Shown in pieces: positions 55,738-64,000 of a DNA stretch of 64,000 nucleotides (position 1 is its first letter; each line of letters begins with the position of its first letter). The translations under genes were made by a program, and so were the position numbers. The notes under the pieces were generated by a model that worked only from the letters and a program-made list of their open reading frames with translations, had not been told where the DNA came from and ran no database searches. Source of the DNA: Cohnella cholangitidis (GTDB lineage Bacteria > Bacillota > Bacilli > Paenibacillales > Paenibacillaceae); the NCBI RefSeq assembly GCF_014107495.1, contig NZ_CP041969.1, positions 2,629,501 through 2,693,500 on the forward strand, read 5' to 3'.

Positions 55738-58476
55738 TCAGTCAAAACATATCTTCTCCGGTTGAAAGTACAGTTCCGCCTCTTTGGAAACCCACTGCAG
55801 CCTGCCGAAGCTGGATTCGGGCTTCTGGCTATCGTCTCCGCGAATAAACACGGCCATTCCTTTCTTAAGGCAGCTAACCGCTACCGGCATCCAATCCTCT
55901 TGTCTCGCGTTAGAACCCAAGCAGAATTCAATGTCTCTCCTTAGGGAACCCGCATTCCTCTGCCCCATCGAGCGGCTTGAAAGCACATCCCGGATAACGC
56001 CTTTCCAACGTTCCTTCCAATAGGTTTTATTGAACGACTTGGATACTTCATATGCATTCTTTCCTAACCTTTGACTTAATTCCGGGTTGTCCAAGCATTC
56101 TATAATCGCTTCCTTCAGCGACTTGCTGTTCGGGCTGATCAGAAGTCCGTTGAACCGATCGATGATAATATCCGTTAAGCCGCCCACTCTCGTTGCGATA
56201 ACGGTATTGCCGGTCGCGCACGCCTCCAAGCAAGACAGGCTGGTGCCTTCGCTATACAGGGTCGGAATCAGAACGATATCCGCTTCTTTGTACACCAAAT
56301 GCATGTCATCAGGCTCTCGGTGATAGCAGAAGATGCGGTCCGGCCAACGTTTCATCGCCTTTTTGACCTGATTGACGTCTTCCTCGAACCCTTTGCCGAC
56401 AAAATGGAATTCGACTTGACTGTAATTAGCCAAAATCGAATCCGCTACGGCCAACGTAATGTATAAGCCTCTTGCTTCATAGAGCCTTCGGGGATAGACG
56501 ATTCTGATTTTCCCGTCGTTGCGCTTAGGTATCGGAAAAAACTCGTTCGGATCGACGTAATTCGGAATCGTCTCCATGCGCTGGCTGGCATGATAAGAGA
56601 CCGTCTGAAACCAATTAGCCGTATTGGTATCCACGGAAACCATCTTCTGAACTTGTTCCGCGCCTTGGATGAATCGTTCGTTATGATTCCAAAATTGTTC
56701 CCCGTTCGCATGCGAGCATGCCGAATTGTCCCAAGCTACCCCATGACTGATCCCGATGCTAGGATGCGCCGCGCTCGGATAAGCTTGGAAAAACGCCGAG
56801 TAAAAATTCAGAGCGGACTTGCCCTCCGCGGCATACAAATACCTCCGATTAAACGCAACAACGTTATCCATGCTGAACTCCCGCATGTTCAACTCTTCAT
56901 GTCCCAGACTATAGACGTCGATGTCTTTGTACTTGCGATACCAGGAATAATTGCCGTATTGGTAAATATCCAGTCTTAACCCAAGATCGCGGCATATTTC
57001 GTGGAGGTCCACAAGATATCTTTCGGCCCCTCCCGTATAATAGTTCGTTCCATCAAAGTCAAAGAAGGTAGCCGTAAATACGCTGACGTGAGGATCAATA
57101 GACCGATTGGCCAATACCTTAAGATAAAAAGGTCTTGATTCAAGCTCCTTCTCGATTTCGTCGGCTCTATTCGACCATTGATGGTTTCGGGCAATGGATT
57201 GCAAGTGTGTTTTCGCTTGTGTGGTTACCTCCCAGAACGAAGCGGTTGGTCGGAAGGAATCGCCTGGATCGACGAATGTAATTCCCGGTCCGGCAAAGGG
57301 GACTACCTCGGCGCTCGGAGCCGCTAGAATCGGTTTGCCGATCGCGCAATATTCGAACAATTTCACTATCGAATCCGCGTTCGTTACCGGATTCGTGATG
57401 AAGGGGATCAGTAGCGCATCGAAGTAAGCAATATATTCTTTTAGTCGGGAATTCGATTCGGGTTCTAGAAGATACACATTGTCTAAGAAAGACTCCCGCG
57501 AGATGCTGCAATGTCCAACCAGTACGATTTCGACCTCGGATCCGCTAGCTAGGCCGCTAACCAGTTTGATATCGAACCCTTCGTCAATCGCTCCGAAATA
57601 ACCGATAATCTTTTTATTTTTTTTGAGAATGGGTTCGAGATCCCGAGGCACCGTGGGGATTGAGTTGGATTCATAACGGAATTCGTCCGACCTTGCCGCG
57701 CAAGGCAAATAGATCGCGTCATTCCTGTCCTCGACGTATTCCATTAGTTGCTTGGCTGAATAAGTCACGATATCCGCTTCGTGCAGAACCTGATAATGCT
57801 TGGCCAGCATATGCCTGTCGTATTGATCGAAATTGTCGACTCGGTCAAGAACGTCATACCATAACGATTTGTGAGGAAGGTTGTCTATCCATGCGTTCTG
57901 AATTAGATACGAGTTCAACACCAGCACGTGAGAGGTTTGTAAAGCTTGAAGAAGATGCTCCTGCTTCGAAACGACGAATAACCCTTTTTCGATTTTCTTC
58001 AATTCGAATTGATCGCCGGAATCGCAGAAAAAACATAAATAATCTTTCCGCGCGAATTCTATCATGAGCTGCTGCGGACGCTGAAGCGACTCCCAATGCA
58101 AGGCATCCGGATACACGATGATTCCCCGAAAATCTCCTACTCGCATAAGCTCAACGATCTGTTTCGCTTCTTCGGTTAAAGGCCCTTCCACGAACTGTTT
58201 GTAATACTGCAGTAGATTTTCGTAATTGGGATAAAAAAGAAGATCCGCTTCAGCCAATTTCGACTCTTGCTTCGCGATCTCCTCGCGAAGCCGAAGCATC
58301 GTCGCCTCATGGGCGTTTTCTTCTATTCTTAACTCCTCGATCCTCTGCTTATAACCCTCTGCTGCGCCTAATTGATCCTCGATCAGATGATCGATTTGAC
58401 GCAATGCGTTTTCCAACGCTTCCGACTCTCGCCGGACTGCCGTTTTGGCATGGGGGACAGTCAATCTGTTTAACAA
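55738..58476 (-). CDS. Large glycosyltransferase: coiled coil + two GT4-like domains
   Basis: A 912-residue cytoplasmic glycosyltransferase. Coiled coil at about residues 15-75, a first GT-B-like half (about 115-425, with LWYDVLDRVDNFDQYD, ADIVTYSAKQLMEYV, IIGYFGAIDE; similar to TuaH-type enzymes), then a GT4 domain (about 455-845, with GGAERYLVDLHEIC, IRIVYPRRLYEARG and the nucleotide-sugar site EGTSLSCLEACATGNTVIATRVGG). It should add sugars to a surface glycan. The start is a TTG at 58476 with GGAGGTG 7 bases upstream. Its first GT half is paralogous to the shorter upstream gene. Part of the minus-strand surface operon. Confidence 0.85.
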   Translation of the reverse strand: MLNRLTVPHAKTAVRRESEALENALRQIDHLIEDQLGAAEGYKQRIEELRIEENAHEATMLRLREEIAKQESKLAEADLLFYPNYENLLQYYKQFVEGPLTEEAKQIVELMRVGDFRGIIVYPDALHWESLQRPQQLMIEFARKDYLCFFCDSGDQFELKKIEKGLFVVSKQEHLLQALQTSHVLVLNSYLIQNAWIDNLPHKSLWYDVLDRVDNFDQYDRHMLAKHYQVLHEADIVTYSAKQLMEYVEDRNDAIYLPCAARSDEFRYESNSIPTVPRDLEPILKKNKKIIGYFGAIDEGFDIKLVSGLASGSEVEIVLVGHCSISRESFLDNVYLLEPESNSRLKEYIAYFDALLIPFITNPVTNADSIVKLFEYCAIGKPILAAPSAEVVPFAGPGITFVDPGDSFRPTASFWEVTTQAKTHLQSIARNHQWSNRADEIEKELESRPFYLKVLANRSIDPHVSVFTATFFDFDGTNYYTGGAERYLVDLHEICRDLGLRLDIYQYGNYSWYRKYKDIDVYSLGHEELNMREFSMDNVVAFNRRYLYAAEGKSALNFYSAFFQAYPSAAHPSIGISHGVAWDNSACSHANGEQFWNHNERFIQGAEQVQKMVSVDTNTANWFQTVSYHASQRMETIPNYVDPNEFFPIPKRNDGKIRIVYPRRLYEARGLYITLAVADSILANYSQVEFHFVGKGFEEDVNQVKKAMKRWPDRIFCYHREPDDMHLVYKEADIVLIPTLYSEGTSLSCLEACATGNTVIATRVGGLTDIIIDRFNGLLISPNSKSLKEAIIECLDNPELSQRLGKNAYEVSKSFNKTYWKERWKGVIRDVLSSRSMGQRNAGSLRRDIEFCLGSNARQEDWMPVAVSCLKKGMAVFIRGDDSQKPESSFGRLQWVSKEAELYFQPEKICFD

Positions 58477-58480
58477 GCGT

Positions 58481-59329
58481 TCACACCTCCAAACATGCGC
58501 TAACGCGGGAGACCGCAGCTATATCGGATCCCGATTCAAGTTCTATCGCGTCTTGCCTTGCCGCAACGTATTTTTTCCAGTTCCTATTCGAGAAAGTCAC
58601 TATGCTGGCATCCTTCAGCAAACCGTAATGTTTAAGCCTCGAAGTGGCATCCATTCCCCATAGAACGTCCTCATGGTCGCACAAGTCGTACCAGATCGTT
58701 TTATTCGGCAATAAATCAAACCAGGCCGACTGCAGCACCCAAGTGCATAGAATCGTTGGCGCGATTTTTTGTTTCGTCAGCCAGCTAAGCAGCAAAGCCT
58801 CATCCTTGTATTCATAGAAACCGTCAGCGCCGCGTTCGATAACTTCGTTAAGGTCGACATTGAAGGAAAAGCAAAGATACCCGTCGTCCGCCAACCCCTT
58901 CAACAAACCCGATATGCGATCGCTCTGAAACCGGAGTCCGTCGGGTGCGACGATCACTCCTTTGCAAGAGTTCCGCTTCGCGCGAGCAACGTCCGGAAAC
59001 AGCTTAGCGTCTGCTCGTTCCGACTCTTGAATATAGTAGCGCTGCCTCTGCTCGTATTCGGATTCGTAGGAAGCCAGTTGCTTCTTGTGCTCCAGCAATT
59101 GAGACATGCGTTGCATGTGCTGCTCCAACGCAACGGCCTGCAGTTCCTTCGCCTTCACGGCGTCGGACAATTCTTTGACGGATTGCCCGAGAGTTCTCGC
59201 GTCTCTCCTGCGTTCGTTCAGTTCAATCAGCTTTGCGCCATGTACCCTTCTCAGAGCATCTAATTGGACTTCTTGATGGCCCTGCTCGAGAAGAGCCAGG
59301 CTATCCGCGTAAAGTCGTTGCCGATTCAT
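58481..59329 (-). CDS. Coiled-coil protein with a truncated GT-like domain
   Basis: A 282-residue protein: long coiled coil (about residues 5-115, with ALRRVHGAKLIELNERRRDA and ALEQHMQRMSQLLEHKKQLA), then the N-terminal half of the same GT-like fold as the next gene (VIVAPDGLRFQSDRISGLL, IWYDLCDHEDVLWGMD, KDASIVTFSNRNWKKYV). It stops where the nucleotide-sugar-binding half should begin, so it cannot be a complete GT-B enzyme. It may be a partner or regulator of the large enzyme, binding through the coiled coils, or a decayed copy. Ends 4 bp before the next start codon. Confidence 0.75.
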   Translation of the reverse strand: MNRQRLYADSLALLEQGHQEVQLDALRRVHGAKLIELNERRRDARTLGQSVKELSDAVKAKELQAVALEQHMQRMSQLLEHKKQLASYESEYEQRQRYYIQESERADAKLFPDVARAKRNSCKGVIVAPDGLRFQSDRISGLLKGLADDGYLCFSFNVDLNEVIERGADGFYEYKDEALLLSWLTKQKIAPTILCTWVLQSAWFDLLPNKTIWYDLCDHEDVLWGMDATSRLKHYGLLKDASIVTFSNRNWKKYVAARQDAIELESGSDIAAVSRVSACLEV

Positions 59330-59347
59330 ATCCCCACTCCTAGTCCT

Positions 59348-62296
59348 TTATACAAAGCTTAAATACAGCCACTTTCGTTTTAACTTTGCGTGCAATTCGG
59401 ACCAACCTCCCATGGAGCCCGCATCGATTCGGGAGGATAAACTCTCATCGTGGATGCGGTAATAGTAGAGAGGTTCTTGCAGTTGAACGATACGGCCGAC
59501 CAGAGCAAGCCGAACGGTAAAGTCCCGGTCTTCTATGCCGAATAACGATTCGTCGAACCCTCCGGATTTGCGAAGGGAAGATGCCCTCCATAGGAGAGAA
59601 GGTCCCCCGTTCTGCAGTCCGTTTAAGTTATACGCCGGCATTCGTTTGGTTTCGATTACGAGCCCGTTCGGGTCGATGTGATAATAATCGGAGTAAACAG
59701 CGCTTGCTTCGGGTCGGGCGGAGATCGTCTCGACCATCCGTTCCAACCAACGCGGATGAACCATGTTATCGGCCGACGTCCAACCCATCAGGGAGCCGCT
59801 CGCTTTGGAAATGCCGGTATTCAGCGCATTCGGAAGGCCGCGATTGGTTTCCGTTCTGTAATATTTAAGTCTGCTATCGTGCTCGAAACGCCGAACGATC
59901 GCACCCACGCCCCCATCCGACCCGTCGTCCACTACGATTAATTCTAAGCCCAGATAGGTTTGGGACAGAATGCTGCGAATACTTTCGAATAAATAGTCCG
60001 TATCGTTGTAGATCGGCATAATTATGCTGACTAACGGCGATTCCGCCCCCTTGGCTTCGCTTGATTCGCGGGGCTGCATAAAAAGAACGGCCCATTCCTG
60101 CATGTTCAAGTAACAATAGATCGGATACAGAAGGGATTGCGCTTGGGGCGATTGAACGTTAAAAACTTCCAGAATGGCGCGGGATACTTTGTCCAGCCCT
60201 TCCGGCTTGTACTCCTCGTATATCGCTTCGGCCAGCCGATAAGCGCATCCTTCGTTCGTATACGCGGAGCTCTCCAATCCATGTCGCCAGGATACGAGGG
60301 CCGACTTGCGCTCTCCCAGCCTCCATTGAAGCTCCGCTATCAATGCCAACCAATCGGATTCGGTCGTCAATACGTGTTTTGTCTCGATCAGAGGGTTGGA
60401 ATCCAACGTATTTCCCAATAAGGCAATCGCTTCCCGCTTCATTTCGTCGATATCGGCGTTTAGGGCTAACTTCCCGTAGAGATAGATGAAATGCAGCATT
60501 TCTTGCTCGCTAATATCCGCTTCCATCGCGTTATATATTTTTTCCGAAGCTTCTTCCATCAAGCCCAAATTAATAGAGGCAAGAATCTTATAAAATTGAA
60601 AAATCGCCCAATCCGCGGATCCATCCGGGGGTTGACGCATGGCCAGAACTTCGTTGTATTGGTGGCACGAGAAGGCAACCAACAATCTCTGAAGCGGCTC
60701 CTCATTCTTATACATAGTCATGTAGGCATCCTTTTTATCTGCGGGTATAAGGAAAGGCCTCTCTACGACTAGACCTTCGTAAGCGAAGAGCGACGGATCG
60801 AGCTCCTTATCGGAATCGACGGCTAGCCTTTGCACGAAACGGTTACCCTTCTCGCCTCCCGACCGACAAAGCCGGATTCGCCGCTCGGCCCACTGACCGC
60901 CTAATCGTTCCGAATAAGCTTTAACCGACACCATCCCATTCCGGGCTAATGCTTCCAGTACGATGTCTTCGTTCCATTCCGACCGCAGACGTTCGTTCGC
61001 GTGCCATACCAACAGAATATCCGCGTTGCAGGATGCGGCAAAGCTGGATCCTGCCTGCTCGAGCTCCTTTCCTTCAACCAATCTCACGTTGCTTTGTTTC
61101 AGCCAGAGCTTAACGTCCTGCTCGTCCTTGTCGAGGGGCTGCTTGGACCACAAGCCGATTTCATAGGCCATTCCTGCAAATTTGGCCGATACATGTTCAA
61201 GCAACTCCTCGCGATCGGTTTCTAACTGCGGATGGACAATTAATATAGCTGCTTTCATCTCTTGAACCTCTTTTCTAAGTACGTCCTTGATTTCGATGCT
61301 CTTGCTCGCCGCAATCCATTTATGTCGCCGGAATGCATCACCTAGGGAAATACAATGGTTCGGCATTAAACCGGTTTGTTGCTCGGTCTTACGCTCCCAT
61401 TCGTTATACCGGGCAAAAGCCTCTTCCCAGCGTCGATCGCGATAATCGATTTCAGCCGCGATTCCATAAGGATCCGCGTAATGCGGAAATTCTTGAAGGC
61501 ATGACTTAACGGCCAGTTCGGCCTCCGTCTCGTTCTTCAAGCGCAATAAAGACATCATCATATAATAATGCGCTTGCGCCCTGCTGTACGTTTCCGTCTT
61601 GGAGAGCAAGCTAAGCGCAGATTGTGCGTATCGAATACTATCTCTATATTGACCCGCGTTATAAAATTCAGTAGATAAATAGCGGTGTGTTAATCCGTCG
61701 GAAGGATTCCGTTTCAATTCTTTCAACAAAAGCTTCCTGTTCCTGGAGCTCTTCCGTTCATGGAATTCGGAGGAATATCCGAAGTGGCGGAACGAGGCGC
61801 GCGGGCATAACTCCACCCGTTTGGTATTATTGTCGTTAGTTGGGATCAAGCGTTCGTGAATGCTTCCTTCATAATTAAAAAGCGAGGGATCGAAAAAGCG
61901 TTCGGCATGGGTAACGGACAATAACCGGGAATCGGACGTTTCATAATGGAGGCATTCAAAAGCATATACCGTTTGCCTTGTCCGGAGCGCGGCCGCCCAT
62001 TCCCGCAGGCTTGGTCTTCCCTCCCACATAAACTGTTCGTCCGAGTCGATAACCAGCACCCAGTCGGATTCTCGCGCGCGTTTCAGCGCAAAGTTTCTTG
62101 CTTCCGAGAAATCGTCGCTCCACGGATAAAAATAAACTTGGGCGCCGAGCTCATTAGCCAGTTGAACGCTTGAGTCCGTGGAACCCGTGTCGATTACGAC
62201 AATCTCATCCACATGAGGCCGCACGCTTCGTATGCAGCGGGCCAACGTAGATTCGTTATTTCTCATCAGAATGCAGCACGTTATTCGCATATTCAT
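59348..62296 (-). CDS. Double GT2 glycosyltransferase with central helical-repeat region
   Basis: A 982-residue protein with two family-2 glycosyltransferase domains. The first (residues about 3-190) has CCILMRNNESTLARCIRSV and IVVIDTGSTDSS with the metal motif VIDSDEQF, as in glycan-adding enzymes fused to TPR repeats. A long helical middle (about 200-760) contains TPR-like pairs. The second GT2 domain (about 765-980) starts SPLVSIIMPIYNDTDYLFESI, with VVDDGSDGG, TSADNMVHPRW and FGIEDRDFTVRL. The start at 62296 (MNMRITCC) follows AGAAGGAA. Likely acts on surface glycan or S-layer glycoprotein sugars in the cytoplasm. Confidence 0.88.
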   Translation of the reverse strand: MNMRITCCILMRNNESTLARCIRSVRPHVDEIVVIDTGSTDSSVQLANELGAQVYFYPWSDDFSEARNFALKRARESDWVLVIDSDEQFMWEGRPSLREWAAALRTRQTVYAFECLHYETSDSRLLSVTHAERFFDPSLFNYEGSIHERLIPTNDNNTKRVELCPRASFRHFGYSSEFHERKSSRNRKLLLKELKRNPSDGLTHRYLSTEFYNAGQYRDSIRYAQSALSLLSKTETYSRAQAHYYMMMSLLRLKNETEAELAVKSCLQEFPHYADPYGIAAEIDYRDRRWEEAFARYNEWERKTEQQTGLMPNHCISLGDAFRRHKWIAASKSIEIKDVLRKEVQEMKAAILIVHPQLETDREELLEHVSAKFAGMAYEIGLWSKQPLDKDEQDVKLWLKQSNVRLVEGKELEQAGSSFAASCNADILLVWHANERLRSEWNEDIVLEALARNGMVSVKAYSERLGGQWAERRIRLCRSGGEKGNRFVQRLAVDSDKELDPSLFAYEGLVVERPFLIPADKKDAYMTMYKNEEPLQRLLVAFSCHQYNEVLAMRQPPDGSADWAIFQFYKILASINLGLMEEASEKIYNAMEADISEQEMLHFIYLYGKLALNADIDEMKREAIALLGNTLDSNPLIETKHVLTTESDWLALIAELQWRLGERKSALVSWRHGLESSAYTNEGCAYRLAEAIYEEYKPEGLDKVSRAILEVFNVQSPQAQSLLYPIYCYLNMQEWAVLFMQPRESSEAKGAESPLVSIIMPIYNDTDYLFESIRSILSQTYLGLELIVVDDGSDGGVGAIVRRFEHDSRLKYYRTETNRGLPNALNTGISKASGSLMGWTSADNMVHPRWLERMVETISARPEASAVYSDYYHIDPNGLVIETKRMPAYNLNGLQNGGPSLLWRASSLRKSGGFDESLFGIEDRDFTVRLALVGRIVQLQEPLYYYRIHDESLSSRIDAGSMGGWSELHAKLKRKWLYLSFV

Positions 62297-62325
62297 GTTT
62301 TCCTTCTGCTTCCGCCTCATAATGA

Positions 62326-62367
62326 AGGGTCGTTATCCGGCTCGGTTAAAAGCGAGATAACGACCCT
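62326..62367. terminator. Hairpin between the SLH gene and the surface operon
   Basis: AGGGTCGTTATC (62326-62337) and GATAACGACCCT (62356-62367) form a perfect 12-bp stem. On the minus strand it lies 20 bp past the SLH stop but lacks a T run and ends about 30 bp before the GT2 start codon, so it may be a weak terminator, an mRNA processing or stability hairpin, or a translational control element. Confidence 0.6.
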
Positions 62368-62386
62368 CTGAAAATAATTGAAAAGA

Positions 62387-63082
62387 TTACGCAGCCGGAT
62401 CGCTATTGGAGATTTTCTTGCCTTCCTCAAGCAGTTTATTGATCTCGTCTTTGTACTGGTCGAACTTCTCGCTCTTCATAAAAGCAGCCGTCAATACGGC
62501 GACTTCTTTGCGATTCACCTGGCTCTTCGGAGCGAAGTTTCCGTTCTGAACCGGAATGAATCCCGCTTCGATCGCGGCTTGCACGTAGCCTTTCGCCCAG
62601 TCGCTGACTTCATGGGCATCGTTAATCTGCAGGTTTTTCCCTTTGCCTACAATATTGGTCTGAGTAATACGGACCAAGATGACGGCTAACTCTTCCTTGG
62701 TTAGAATAGCATTCGGACGGAAGCTGCCGTTCGCGCCGGTCATTACCCCGAGATTGTCCATAATGCTGATGTATTTCAATCCCCAGTGATCGCTGCTCAC
62801 GTCCTTGAAGATCGAACTCGGCAATTTGGACGTGTCCAAGTTTAAAGATCTAGCCAAAATACCGGCAACTTGAGCACGGGTCAATTTCCCCTCTAAGTTA
62901 AGGTCCCCGTTCTCATCGCCCGACATAATGGCTTTGTCGATTAATTCCTTTATCGCCGCTTGCGCCATATCGGGGCTTTGCGATTCGTTCGCCGCGAACA
63001 CCGCTACCGGCGCGGCTAACGCATTGACTAACATCGCCGACGAAACCGCGTATCTCGTTATTTTTACCTTTTTGTTATTCAA
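62387..63082 (-). CDS. Secreted SLH-domain protein
   Basis: A 231-residue secreted protein with a signal peptide (residues 1-31, ending APVAVFAAN) followed by two to three SLH-type motifs (KLTRAQVAGILARSLNL; FKDVSSDHWGLKYISIMDNLGVMTG; LTKEELAVILVRI; VSDWAKGYVQAAIEAGFIP). SLH motifs bind pyruvylated secondary wall polymers. The first unit replaces the usual opening with an EF-hand-like DENGDLNLEGKL run. It lies directly upstream of the glycosyltransferase operon and has Spo0A-like boxes in its upstream region. The ATG is preceded by an A/G-rich site (ACGGAGGACGG). Confidence 0.9.
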   Translation of the reverse strand: MNNKKVKITRYAVSSAMLVNALAAPVAVFAANESQSPDMAQAAIKELIDKAIMSGDENGDLNLEGKLTRAQVAGILARSLNLDTSKLPSSIFKDVSSDHWGLKYISIMDNLGVMTGANGSFRPNAILTKEELAVILVRITQTNIVGKGKNLQINDAHEVSDWAKGYVQAAIEAGFIPVQNGNFAPKSQVNRKEVAVLTAAFMKSEKFDQYKDEINKLLEEGKKISNSDPAA

Positions 63083-63224
63083 ATTTCCGTCCTCCGTTTT
63101 ATTTGAAATAGAGAATAGCTGTAAATGAGCGATCGCCCTTCATCGCATTCCTAGGAAGTGCAACTTCAGGATAGCAGAATATGGGTTTATAGGTAGTTAC
63201 AGCCGTCACCCATTTTGTCATGAA

Positions 63225-63243
63225 TTGTCGAGTCTTCGACAAA
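63225..63243 (-). promoter_or_regulatory. Spo0A-box-like inverted pair upstream of the SLH gene
   Basis: TTGTCGA-GTCT-TCGACAA reads TTTGTCGAA on the minus strand, matching the 0A-box consensus TGTCGAA with flanking T residues; a second, inverted copy is on the other strand. It lies about 145 bp upstream of the SLH start, in a gap (63083-63447) otherwise holding only AT-rich sequence and the terminator at 63344. Control by Spo0A is an inference from motif match. Confidence 0.5.
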
Positions 63244-63343
63244 ACTCAACACATTACATGTCATGTGATATTAAGGACGTTATCCCTACTCAATTAGCCC
63301 TATACGCTTAGCCATTCCGCGCCCTCGCCCTTGGACAACAAAA

Positions 63344-63381
63344 AGCACATACTCCTCGATATCCTCATCGGAGTACGTGCT
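63344..63381 (-). terminator. Terminator of the beta-propeller gene
   Basis: AGCACATACTCC (63344-63355) and GGAGTACGTGCT (63370-63381) form a 12-bp stem with one mismatch; TTTTTGTTG follows on the minus strand. Confidence 0.85.
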
Positions 63382-63447
63382 GATGGCATGATTTCAGAAT
63401 AATTCGGCAACATCGACAACATGACTAGTCACGTGACCATGCCCCGC

Positions 63448-64000
63448 TCAACTGCCGGATCGGACGGCATGGAGGCCGCCATCGAAGCTCGTGTAGTAGA
63501 TGACCCCGTCGGCTACGACGGGCGTCGTCTGTATTTTATCCGTGTCGATCTGCCAAGCCAATTGTCCCGTGCGGGCATCGACGACATACAAATGCTCGTC
63601 TTTGCCGCCGTTCGAATACGCATAGCCGGATCCGAACACTAGCTGTCCGTTCTCGTACGCCGGAGCGGCCAATACGTTGCTGCTCGTCTCGAATCGCCAC
63701 TTCTCCATGCCTGTCTTCGGGTCTACCGCGGCGACGAAATACCCGTTGGAATTGCCTACGTATAACGTGTCGTCTTCATCATGATCTTGATAGATCGGCG
63801 AGGCGACCCAAGCTGGGGCCGCTTGTTCCCACAACGTCTTGCCGCTATCCGAATCGATCGCATAGAGCTTAAAGTTGCGCGAACCCACGTAAAGGACGCC
63901 GTCATGGAGCACGGGAGTGGACTGAATCGCTTTGTGCCGATCGTACGGGTCCGCTCTGAACGACCAGCGAAGCTTGCCGTTGCTCTTGTCCAAAGCATAA
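63448..64000 (-). CDS. PQQ-type beta-propeller repeat protein, C-terminal part
   Basis: At least 183 C-terminal residues of a protein that continues beyond the right edge (the frame is open to 64000). It consists of PQQ/BamB-type propeller blades with the repeat phrases YALDKSNGKLRWSF, YAIDSDSGKTLWEQAAP, AAVDPKTGMEKWRFET, YVVDARTGQLAWQIDT. Each blade ends in a G-x-x-x-W motif. Location, signal peptide and partner domains cannot be seen; many Paenibacillaceae homologues are secreted. No PQQ-dependent enzyme motif is visible in this part. Confidence 0.85.
   Translation of the reverse strand, partial: YALDKSNGKLRWSFRADPYDRHKAIQSTPVLHDGVLYVGSRNFKLYAIDSDSGKTLWEQAAPAWVASPIYQDHDEDDTLYVGNSNGYFVAAVDPKTGMEKWRFETSSNVLAAPAYENGQLVFGSGYAYSNGGKDEHLYVVDARTGQLAWQIDTDKIQTTPVVADGVIYYTSFDGGLHAVRSGS

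Overview
The window reads as chromosome of a Gram-positive, spore-forming member of the Paenibacillaceae (Cohnella or Paenibacillus type). Supporting signs are moderately high GC with strong AGGAGG-type ribosome sites, frequent GTG/TTG starts, S-layer-homology (SLH) proteins, YesM/YesN-type two-component systems beside sugar ABC transporters, a RacA-like protein, and lipoproteins. No rRNA, tRNA or CRISPR array was seen. Genus is an inference.

Layout. 1-6.4 kb: start of an MFS transporter, a divergent LysR regulator, a BmrC/BmrD-like heterodimeric ABC exporter and a CrtC/AttH-like protein. 6.4-13.9 kb: a small DUF gene; a large secreted NHL + cadherin-like + SLH protein whose frame is broken at three single-base sites inside near-identical repeats; its TetR neighbour; a Nudix hydrolase and a membrane protein. 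13.9-17.5 kb: an SgrR-like regulator, then an array of 51-bp repeats split by a complete IS66-family element with target duplication. 17.5-25.3 kb: a nitrilase paired with a GNAT-nitrilase fusion, a RacA-like protein, a polysaccharide deacetylase lipoprotein, an SDR, three methyltransferases (one fused to a MerR DNA-binding domain).

25.4-34.5 kb is an alpha-galactoside uptake locus: GH36 alpha-galactosidase, solute-binding lipoprotein, response regulator, histidine kinase and two divergent permeases. 34.5-37.8 kb is a cyclic-di-GMP module: a predicted c-di-GMP-I riboswitch with its own promoter and terminator, then a FapA/DUF342 gene and an HD-GYP phosphodiesterase. 37.8-45.5 kb: branched-chain aminotransferase with a divergent LysR, an AraC regulator, and a galactan-type operon (binding protein with a one-base frameshift, two permeases, cytoplasmic GH53 galactanase). 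Neither sugar ABC system encodes an ATPase here, so a shared MsmX-type ATPase is presumed. 45.6-50.4 kb: a LysM + CAP lipoprotein and a TetR-controlled SDR / KstD-like flavoprotein / CoxG-like set.

50.4-63.1 kb is the most unusual part: one long minus-strand run of cell-surface genes (SLH protein, a two-domain GT2 glycosyltransferase with a helical middle, two coiled-coil GT4-like proteins, an LTA-synthase-like enzyme, a membrane-anchored protein, a GDPD-like protein). The last three are translationally coupled and all carry the same roughly 180-residue module, which resembles the eukaryotic FAM3/ILEI domain with its two halves in swapped order. I regard this as the best candidate for an undescribed surface-polymer system. 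The window ends inside a PQQ-type beta-propeller gene.
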